Assembly (NCBI GenBank): GCA_903813345.2
Contig: CAIIXF020000011.1
Coordinates: forward strand, 21,189,754-21,253,753
DNA length: 64,000 nt
Direction of reading: 5' to 3'
Source of the DNA: Owenia fusiformis
Lineage: Eukaryota > Annelida > Polychaeta > Sabellida > Oweniidae
Under the pieces are notes generated by a model. It did no database searches. It saw only the letters and a list, made by a program, of their open reading frames with translations, and was not told the DNA's origin. Numbering within the stretch: position 1 is the stretch's first letter; every line of letters starts with the position of its first letter. The translations under genes and the position numbers were made by a program. Below, one piece after another: positions 50,387-60,700 of the stretch.

Positions 50387-50821
50387 TCAAGTTTTTGCGG
50401 AAGTGTTTGTCTCGGTAAGTTCAAATAGTTCAGGTTCGTATTCTCCGCCAGGTGTTTTTGACATAAGGCCGCTATCCCTCGAGCTCCTCCCAGATTGCAT
50501 ACCACTTTTTACATTCCGTTCCTCCCCCCTTTTCTGGTACTCCTTTTGATATTTGCTATTATCATTTATATGATCAAGTCTAGTTTGATCCCTATAAGGA
50601 TGAAGATCGTACACAAATGACTCCCAATTAACATTCTCAGGTCCAATTTCCTTGATTTTTTCAATTTTGGTTTCGATGAATTTGATGTGATCTTCAGGGC
50701 GCTCCAGCATTAGCGCAGCTAAGATGCTCTCAAACATCTGAGGAATCTGTTTCTGAGAAAGATATTTTTTGCAGTCTTCTTTTGTAGAAATTGGTCCCAT
50801 AGGTACCTGTTGAGTGGCCAT
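50387..50821 (-). CDS. small protein resembling the N-terminal domain of adenylate kinase 5
   Basis: One coding exon of 144 codons, with ATG at 50821 in a strong context (caacATGGC) and a stop at 50387. Residues ~14-70 (DCKKYLSQKQIPQMFESIL, then LERPEDHIKFIETKIEKI and VNWESFVYDL) match in order what I know of the AK5 N-terminus, a short helical RIIa/Dpy-30-like domain. The rest is polar and likely disordered. No P-loop or other kinase motif follows, and the frame closes with a stop, not a donor, so this looks like a stand-alone domain protein; a ciliary or anchoring role is only a guess. A 5' UTR splice is visible: acceptor before 50931 and donor gtgagt after 51715 on the minus strand. A poly(A) signal lies 78 bp past the stop. 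Confidence 0.75.
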   Translation of the reverse strand: MATQQVPMGPISTKEDCKKYLSQKQIPQMFESILAALMLERPEDHIKFIETKIEKIKEIGPENVNWESFVYDLHPYRDQTRLDHINDNSKYQKEYQKRGEERNVKSGMQSGRSSRDSGLMSKTPGGEYEPELFELTETNTSAKT

Positions 50822-51800
50822 GTTGAGTGTTGAACCTGGTACTTTGGCAATAGTGTTTGTTGGAGTTGGTTTGGCTAAATTTCCTCACCTCTCAGTGCTT
50901 GTATGCTCTTTAGATTCTTTTCATGTATACCCTGAAAGTAAAATATGAAAATCAATGTGTTGTTTCTCAATGGATTCACATTAAGAGGTCGACAAAGGAC
51001 TACTACATCCTTTACATAAATTGGATGACAGTCTTATCTCAAGAAGGCACATATCTCAATATACTCTTCTTTTGACAGTGATATATCACAAGGCTGTTGA
51101 TTATAAGATGTCTATTAACTTGGGTCTAAATCGATAAACAAATAAAAATGTCTAAATATGTTAATTGCACACCTAGTTTACCAAGGAGTAAACCAAGTCG
51201 CTGTATACTGCATATACATTATTTGTAGATCAATCTTTCAAAACTAGTTTTCAAAACAAGTCAAGAGAGGGGTGATTAGATAATATTTAGCACTTGAATT
51301 GATCATATTTTTTCCTGAAATTTGATAGAGTTTGACCTTTTAATAATTGGAAACTATCATCCCATTCCCACGATATAAGAAACAACTGGTCGATGAACAC
51401 AAACTCTTTTTTATCAATTCTTAAATTAGTATGAGGTGGCCATTTAGACTCATGTATGAGCTCATTAGTTAGAAATACTTTCATCAAATTTTAAAGATCA
51501 CTTGCCTTTATCTATTCTAGCTCCAAAGTTCATTCAATGTGGCAGGCTAAGTAATAGCCTTACATGTTACATTGTAAGTAAGCTTACAATAAACTTATGG
51601 ATTCTAGAAAATCTAGACATATTTCAAACTTATTTTTCGTCTCTAATCAACAATCAAAAAGTAAGATTAATGATTTAAAAGTAACATTAAACAATCGTTT
51701 ATATAAATACTCACTGTCGAAGTGAAACACGAGTTCTAAGTGTTCTTATTCTCAACATCCATCAACAGGTTGAAGTGACTTTTCTTTCCTTATCACCAGG
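50822..51800 (-). other. 5' UTR exons and intron of the AK5-like small gene
   Basis: Minus-strand exon 50931-50822 precedes the start codon (acceptor tactttcag). An upstream exon ends at 51715 with ACA/GTGAGT. The exon's left limit, near 51800, is a guess. The 783-bp intron between them holds nothing recognisable. Confidence 0.5.
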
Positions 51801-52393
51801 AGACCAATTAATAAAAACATTCAATTTTGATTCAATTGCCATATTTTCGAATTATACAAAAAATAAATCATTTAATTTCAGATCAAACTGTAGTCAAAAA
51901 TTATGAAAATGAATAATTGATATTCTTTTGATGAAATTATATATTCTACAAGTTTGTAAAATGAAGAAAACATAATATTGAAAAATTCGATCGAGAGCTT
52001 GACCTTGGCTCAAGGTCAAACATGGCCGTCAAAAATTTGAGGCGGAAGTTTTGGTTTTATTGAATTTTTTGAAGTTTTAACACCACTCTCATACAGTTAT
52101 ACATACTATTACAGCTAAATGCATGTCTGGGAATTGTAGGTCGTACTTGATGATTAATATAATAGGATTCTGTAATTGGTAAGTACGGTAGATCTTCTTT
52201 TTACATTTCATTTTTCATTGAAAATTTTATGTTTTGATTTTCAGGCCCAGGAACAAAATTTAAATCCCCCCTCCCATTCACTGTATATTGTATAGAACAG
52301 AAAGTGGGAGGGGGATGAACTTTTGCTCCCGTCCCTGTGTTTTCCTGAGATCTAATTCGTCGCATCATGACTAAAACAGAAGTCAATAAAGCA

Positions 52394-53702
52394 CAGGGAA
52401 TCGCATGGAGGGTCGGGCCACAGGGGCTTGTCTCGAGGCGTCGGGCAAGCCCTCTGATGAGTGTGTACTGCTTATTAAGAGAAAAAGGGTGGTCGATTTT
52501 GATGCTACCTGAAATTTGTAGAAAATGATTGTTAGATATCCAGTAAAAATATATGAAATCCTTTCAATAATCGACATGCTGATTCAAACAACACTACAGA
52601 GTAAACTTACCTAAAATGGTAGCAATCCATCCACTAGTTTCTGAGATGTGTGATGAACATGTAAGGAAGTGATTAAAATGCAAAACACGGCAATTTTCAC
52701 CCTCAAATTGTTAGCTCCAGAGTCGATTTCTTCCTCAAGACACGTCCACTGTTAAAAATCAGTAGTTCCTAGAGGTCTTTGTTTCCTATGTTTCATTTCT
52801 GTATATTTTTTTTAACGAAGGACAGCCTATAACGACTGCTATACGCAAAATAGATGCATGAAATTATATTTCGAAACTGAAAGTTGAAAAATGGCCGAAT
52901 ATCCTGTGTTCTATGCGCATGCGCAAAAAAGAAAGTTCTTCATTCCCACGATTCAGAACGATTCGAATTACTTTTCGGCGGTTGGATCGGTTCCAAATGA
53001 AAGATTATTGCCAAGGAACGGAAAACATGTTTCGAAGATGAGAGTTATTTGTTTTTATCACTAAAGGAAAATATTCCCGCAAAATTAGGTGCATCATGGG
53101 AAGGGACTGGTGTGAAATAATGAACGCAAGTGACATCTATCTAGAAAAATATGTTGTCATTGCGCATGGGTTCATATAATATGAACTAATCAAATTGCTG
53201 GATTGAACACAACTGCGCATGGAACACATTTTCAGTTTCGAAACATAATTTCATGCATCTATTTTGCGTATAGCAGTCGTTATAGGCTGTCCTTCATCAA
53301 AAATAATATACGGAAATGAACCTAAGGAAACAAAGAACTCTAGGAACTACCGATTTTTAACAGTGGAAGTGTCTTGAGGAAGAAATCTACTCTGGAGCTA
53401 ATAATCGTGAGGTGAAAATTGCCGTTATTTTCATTTTAAACACTTCTTTACATATTCTTTAGATTTCTCAGCAACTAGTGGATGGATTGCTACCATTTTG
53501 GGTAACTTTACTCTGTAGTGTTGTTTGAATCAGCATGTTGATTGTTGAAAGGATTCCATATATTTTTACTGGATATATCTAACAATCATTAGACATTTTC
53601 TACAAATTTCAGGTAGCATCAAAATCGACCACCCTTTTTCTCTTAATAAGCAGTACACACTCATCGGAGGGCTTGCCCGACGCCTCGAGACAAGCCCCTG
53701 TG
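52394..53702. mobile_element. 1.3-kb foldback element with ~480-bp arms
   Basis: The arms run 52419-52880 and about 53225-53702 in inverted orientation. They share CACAGGGGCTTGTCTCGAGG, cgggcaagccctc, tgagtgtgtactgcttatta, gggtggtcgattttgatgct and tagcaatccatccactagt. The loop of about 350 bp is less AT-rich and contains atgcgcatgcgc. AATAAAG(CA) lies on both sides (52385-52393 and 53703-53711). A second CACAGGG near 52392 makes the left boundary uncertain. There is no transposase frame. Confidence 0.8.
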
Positions 53703-54078
53703 AATAAAGCAAGCCACAACTCAAACGTAAAGCTGAAACGCTACTCAGTCAAACTTTATTTTGTAAGCAATACATTATGATCAATTTAGAATGAGTTTTG
53801 CTCAGTGCTATTGTACTTACAGTAAAATTTTAAATGTTTGTATGATGTACAATCATTGGAAAGATCACCCAACCAGATACAATTATAAGTACCAGGATGC
53901 CCTCAAGTGATGTGCACAACACCAATATCCATGAAAGGCCAGTAAGGTAACCCCTACCCCTTGAAATCAAACACCCCCCCCCCTCAAGGCGCATGACCCC
54001 ATTTTTTGAATGGCAACAGGCAGAATGCCTTCACTTAAATAAGTCATAATGTACATGGCCTAACTTTTGTATATTTTA

Positions 54079-54134
54079 GTTTGTTTTGTAGTTTGGCTAT
54101 CATACATGTATGTTAGCCAAACTACAAAACAAAC
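54079..54134. repeat. near-perfect 56-bp hairpin
   Basis: The 21-bp arms 54079-54099 and 54114-54134 (GTTTGTTTTGTAGTTTGGCT A and complement) pair without mismatch. The loop itself holds the palindrome catacatgtatg. Confidence 0.9.
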
Positions 54135-54631
54135 AGTTCCAAACATTTATAATTTTACTGTACTTCTTACTCAGGATGGAAGCTGTTCCGCTATAAGTTT
54201 CTGTAAAAAGAAGACAATATCTTTTCGAATTATGTTGCAATTGAGTTATTCAAACAAACACAGTTTCTACAATTATGATGCATATGTCTACCTTTATATT
54301 CCATTTTTAAAAGACCGTGTCTTTCAAGACTGTATAATACTGGGTGAAACCTCGAATCCTGAGGACCAGTTGTACTCAGATATAGCGGAACGGCTTCTGT
54401 CCCATGTTCTTGGCTATCTTCTCCATATGAAAATTTGGAGAGCTCTAAAAGGCCATTTTATGGTCAAAATCATACAAAATGTTGTTATTTCATGTTTCTT
54501 TTTGTCTGTCTATCCATACTTTGAGTGTCAAATTGAAAGTATTAAATTGTAGCTTAAGACACATAAAACGCTTGATTATTAAAGAAATGTAAGAATTTTG
54601 GTTGAATTAATAAACATTTTCATTTTGGCAG

Positions 54632-54711
54632 ATGTGACCTACAGTGCTGTTTGGAACATTTGTATATCTGCCAGCTACCTCCTGACTGCCCTTATTTATA
54701 CCATTCCAAAG
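54632..54711 (+). other. INPP5B: probable 5' UTR part of INPP5B exon 1
   Basis: A cattttggcag acceptor ends at 54631, so a non-coding exon probably lies further left. The stretch is open in the frame of the ATG at 54712, so extra N-terminal coding cannot be excluded. Confidence 0.5.
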
Positions 54712-57700
54712 ATGTCAAGTTACTCCGAACTGAAGAACTTTATACAACTGCACTTAGGGGCTGATGAGAAATGTACAGCAATATCCTTTGAATTTATAGA
54801 AATGTTGTTTCTTTAATTGGGAGAGAATTGAGATTCAATATTTATTTTCTCGAGGAGTAGATGTGAATGTGCCATATGGGTGCCGAGTGCCGACCTCTTT
54901 CTATAACACTAGAACTAAATAATTTCAGAGTATTTTATGGATGAAAAATGGAAGAATCGTGAATTTGTTGCTTATCTTTTTATTTCAGTCACAATTTGCT
55001 ACATTAAGATTTTAAACAGCTATATACAGTATACATTGATTTCATTAGCAGAAGGCAGAATGAAACAATATCTTGTTTTCATAAAATATGACTCTTGTCT
55101 GAGCAGTGTGGTTATTGCTTTCAATGAAAAGATGATCAGCTTCTCTCTAGTTTCGTCACTTCTTTGAAGTTCCATTGCATATGTATGCTTTCGTCTGGTA
55201 GAGGTGTTTTCCAAGAATTCTTCCTTGACTCTGTTACTGTATCCAGGGTGAATTGATGCTTGATATCGTAAAAGTAGGACGTGTTCTGGCTATCGTGACA
55301 AGAAAGGGAGATCATGGGTAATGATGATTTAGTTTATAGATTTTATTTTAACATATCTATTCCCTAAATGGTAAATGTTAACAGTCCTTCTTTTTTTGAG
55401 AATTAGTTGATGTTTTGAATTGCAGTTAAATTACATATTTGTACAATGATAAAGTATAGAGATATCGAAAAATGTGAATGTGAGTCAAGTGATTTTTACT
55501 TTTTATATACACTTAAATTAAATATATTGACCTTAAATGAATAAATAGTAATGATATATACTTAGAATCAATGATACAACTGACCAAAATCTACTGTGCT
55601 ATTTGCCATGACCATTTGAGCTACAAATGCTTCTATTTTATTTATATATTGTTGTTAATTTTGACTCATATTTACAGATTGTTTGTGTATACTACTAAAG
55701 AGAGTGTGCCTACTAGCAGTAACAGCCTGCAACTGGAGGTGGCGACACCTATCAATGCAGAATTTAAATACAACATTGGTATGTAGAAAATACTAAGATG
55801 ATAGATAGTTCATTCATTTATTGGTAATCAAATAACAAAATTTTTTTTGTATTTCTGTGGTATAAGAAGCTTCTGATAATAGACCAGACTTCCTCTTAAA
55901 TTCTAAAAAAATATGTAAGCTTCCGATCACACTCCAAGGTATCATGTATTTCAAATTTGCCACAAAAAGATACCCTATTAGGAAATATGGGTAATTTAAA
56001 TTAAAAAATAGACACCGCCTGAGTCACGCTTTCAAACGTCCCCGGTCCATTATCCTTAGCTGAGTATACCAAAGGGAGTTGTAGATAGGTGTTCCTAACA
56101 GGTAGTGCTGCACTACACATATCTGTACATGCATTTTTCCTGGTTTCAGACACAGAGGCCAGTACAGCTGAAATCCTGGTGGTTGGGATCAGCAATGATA
56201 AAGTAAATCTCAAGTTCCAATTCCCAAAGTCAAGCAGAAGCAATGATTTCTTTACTCAGCTCAAGAAGGCTATAGATGGTACGTTTTTTCTGTTTAAAAA
56301 TATATTATTACTCACTAAGTCTGTATAGGAAATGAGATAAGAAGAGTTTTTAATGCTGTTTGCTTAGCTTAGTTTTACTTTTTGATGGCCTATGCAGGGT
56401 CTACATGAACAGTTAAAATTATGAGTATTAGTAACTATTTTTGTATAATGTCAGGCGTGTCTCCAGGAGTTTCCAAGGGTGGGAAAAACAGTCTCCATCA
56501 AAAAGAACTGGACATAGCAGCTTGAAGCCTAGCTAATCCACCTCTTTCATCAGATCGAATAGTCCTTTCCTCCGAGTCTCCTCCTCAGAATCGTGAAAAA
56601 TTGGCCCAAAAAGGGACTGTGGTCCACCACCCCCCCCCCCTTTCAGCTTCCGATGCCCACGATTGAGGTCATAGAAGTTCAGTGCCAATTAAATCCATTG
56701 AAATTTGTTAACTCTGTTTTCTAGTTCATAGCCAGTCTGCGGCATTTGGTCTTCCCCCCAGTTACTCCTGGATAAGTGAACACTACCCTGTCAGTCCGGA
56801 GCCCAGTAAACAGTTAGACATGACCAGTAATTGGTTCACTGATGAAGACACAAAGCCTAAAGATGAGGGTATGTACATTATTTTTTTATCATCAATTTGT
56901 TTCACTTTACCTTTTTACTATGATTTTTGTGCTCTGCATGTATATTGTTACATGGTGGCACTACATGCCCATTGGAGGGCATTTCAGAGTAAATATCAAA
57001 ATAAATAGTCAGAGAATATATTCCCATAGTTTTTGTACACTCAAGAGTTATAAATCGTAAAATGCATAATTGAAATAAAAAATGCACTTTGGTGAATTAA
57101 ATTTTACTGTTCTATCTGTTTTTTTGCTTGAGTATCAATTCAATGTGTATGTGTGTCAAATATCAATTGTATATGGGAAATGTAGAATGTATTTTGTTAG
57201 GAATGAAATAGATTTACAAATGTGATAATACATTCTCCATGTCCAACAAACTTCAATAATTTCAATAATCAGAGGATATTATAAATGTCCCATCATGCTT
57301 CAATATTACCCATCATGCATTTGCAGTATGGCCCTGGAGTCATATTGCTGAACCCCGAAATGTTGGGGACAAAACCCTAGTAGCCAGTAAGTTAAATCCC
57401 TGCAAAATACAATTTTACTTTTGCTTTGTATTAATACATTACACTCATGGTGACTGTAGCTAAAACATCCACATTTTGTACCTTTTACTCAAACCTAGAC
57501 AAGGAGTCCTGAAAGATATGCTCCGTTAAAATATACCAGGTAAATTAACCCTTTTAATAAACGAGTGTTTTAAGCTAGAATTGAAATAAAACACATACTT
57601 CAAAAAGGGTCCTTTTGCCATTATGTTTCAGCTTTAATATATTTCTCTTTGGGAACATTCCAAAATTCTTAAATGGTAAAAAATTGCAGACAAAAAGTAA

Positions 57701-60700
57701 CTGAGCATATCTTTACTTAGCACTCGAACAAAGTTTGAGTAGGGATTTAGGGAACTGGTGACTCATTTTCACACTGGAACACCCTGACAATGACACCGTC
57801 AGATACTGTTGTCAGTGTGAGTCTCACATTTCATCTGCCATTCTGTCTGTCTGTCCATCTGTTTGTCTCTACAGGTGATAACTCAAATACCAGTTGACAG
57901 ATTTAGTTCAGATTTTATAGGCTGATGCATTATGGCCGGGGCAAAGGACTGCTGCTCGAGAAAGAAATTTCCAAAATGGCAGTTCAATTCAAAATGAACA
58001 CCATTTCCATAAGAATATAATCATTGATAACTCAAATACTGGTTGATGAATTTGATTCAAATTTTGTATGCTGATGCCTAAGGGACATAAGACACTTGCT
58101 TAAGAAAAGAGGGGAATACCCATGTACCCCAGGGTTCAGAGAAGACATGGCTATAATGTAAATGTGTATTGAGAAGATTGGTCGAATCGACAGACAAATG
58201 ACATCATTCACTAAAAGTTTCAAATTTTTTTAAGAATGGTTCGAATAGTATTATGTTTTAATAGCCTGTAATTTCAAGATAAAGAAATATGTAAGAATTA
58301 TGCTAACATTGATTACAACATCACAACAGCATTTGGAAACTAGCCATTGAAAATTCGGACAAAAGAAGGGGGTAAGCATGAGATGTAATCATGTCTGTCA
58401 TCTGAACTCTGAGCTACATAGTAAACTACTGATAAGGGTCAAGGGATTTGGTCCAAATTCTGTAGGCTAAAATCTTCTGGTCATAGGACCTCTGCTCGAG
58501 AAATAATATAGGTTTTAATGGCCACCATTTTATAACTCAAAAACTCTGAGAAATCTTTAACATTGTGTCATAAAATGCTATTTTTCTATTAACCGCTTAA
58601 CTTTATTTAATCAATATTAACAATATTTTTCAAAAGTGATAAAACCTCTAAATATATCCCCAACCTTTAACTTACACTATTGATAGATACTAATAGATAT
58701 TAATACATAGTGGTAGCATAGATAGATATAAATCTTATTTTCTGAAAATGTATAAAATTGAAAAGATCAGCAGATGCGATGAGATGCAGTAGATTTCATT
58801 GATGAAAGGCAATTTCACTTATAGTGAAAAGAAGGTATGTATCATAGTTCACCAATAGTGTAAGTTTGCTTGGTTTGTGTTATTTTATTGAAGTATCTGG
58901 GATGAAATTTAGAGTTGAGCTACTTTAACTTTGACCAACTGCTACTGTTGCTAATAGATTTCAAATGTGGATGTTTTTATAGTTCCCCTGTATATGTAAG
59001 AAAATTGTTGGAAGGATAGTTAGAACTAGATAAAAACTACAGGGTGTCTCTTTACTAATTTATAATACAAAGTGAAATAAAGTAACTTTATGGACATCCT
59101 GTATTATGTATTTTTCTTGCTTAGTACTAAACATTTAGGTAACCAGGGATTTCCCTTAGATATGTCATGTGACCAAACCTGTGAGAAATAAATTGTAGTG
59201 TAACCAAGTGTTCTCCCCAGGATTTTTTCTCAGTTGGATGTCAATTCTTATTTTCACAATTTAGACCAAATTTGGTCAAAATATACCTTTTTTTAATAAT
59301 TTATTTCAAGTGGGTGCAAATGGACCAGGTATAAAAATCTCAAGTTGGTGTAGTGGCCTCTTGTTTTAATGTTGGGGAGATCACAATAACCTTTTCTTCT
59401 CTCCTACTTTAACAGACGCTCCACATGTAATATGTGTACAGTATTGATCAAATAATAATGAGGATTTAACAATGGGATAATGAATTCTGTATTTTAAATT
59501 TTGAATATCAGCTACCTATTAACCTATGATACACTATACAAGGAAAGATTCCAACTGTATGGATGGGAATTTGCTAATGTAAATATTAATTTAACAATTA
59601 ATTATTTTTAGAAGTTGGTCTCAATCAAACCTTTTTATAGGCAATACTCCTAATTTTCTTCCTCATTATATTAAAGATATACATGTATTGTTTTATTTTC
59701 AGCTGAAAACCAATTTTCTGTAGGATTTGAAGATAATTTTTCTGATATGCCAATCAATACATCTAGTGTACCAAGCAACAAAGATAGAATGGCAAGCAAC
59801 ACAACACATACATCAATCAACACAGCTAGAATGTCACTTTCGGGTGGTAAAGTCCACGACTTTGAGAAGTAAGTAGATAATAGTAGCCGGGACATTTTTT
59901 TATAAAAACCCAACACAGTTTCACATTTAATGTTTTTTTATCCAATTTCCTGGAAGTCTAATAATAGGACTGATATGAAAAATGGTAATGCTGGGAGTTT
60001 CGATTTATACAAATAACCTCCACGTATTATGAGGTTATATAATGGTTCTTTCTGTATATCGTTTTTATACTTGAGTGAGTATATGATATATTCACAAGTG
60101 AGCGTAGCGAACGAGTGAATATATTATATTCTCACGAGAGTATAAAATGCACGATATACAGAATGAATTATTATATAATCTTATTATGCCACTCTAAGTT
60201 CAATTACAGTTGATTCGAACACAATCATAACAATTAAAAACCATAAAAATATCCCATTGCCAACTCAGTAATGCCGATGTTGATCTCGATCCATTTATGA
60301 CGTCACTTGATTCCAGGAAATCATGAACATTTTCATGATTTTTTTATTCATTAGTTCCCAGAATGCACTTCTACAGTGGTATACGCTGGGGTGTATACGG
60401 AGGAGTTGTATACGATGACGATATACCACTCTCCACTGTATATCGTTGTTATAGACCCATGTTATACAACTGTAATTGGACTTAGAGTGGTATAATACCC
60501 ATTATTAAGTCCAAGGATAGTTCACTTCCTTCTATGCAGTACCAGCAAAGACTGATGTTGAATGGTGTTTACGTACATATGTTTTCAGGAGTATCGAACA
60601 TTTAGAAAAAGAGATGACAGATTCCATGGAGCAAAGAATGAAGGACTCTGAAGCAGCCCCACTACCAATGGACAAGTTCATACGCATGTTTATGGCTATG

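Larger units (their letters stand above)
51801..54631. other. intergenic region between divergent genes
   Basis: No exon is supported. It should contain the promoters of the minus-strand AK5-like gene and the plus-strand INPP5B gene. It holds a 1.3-kb foldback element (52394-53702) and a near-perfect hairpin (54079-54134). Confidence 0.55.

Noticed and set aside
52900-53230. Possible first exon starting at ATGGCCGAATATCC in the foldback loop
   Set aside because: No donor in phase or downstream exon could be linked to it.
54067-54552. A 161-codon open frame upstream of INPP5B
   Set aside because: It starts inside the 56-bp hairpin, has AT-rich composition like the non-coding flank and no recognisable domain or splice link to INPP5B.
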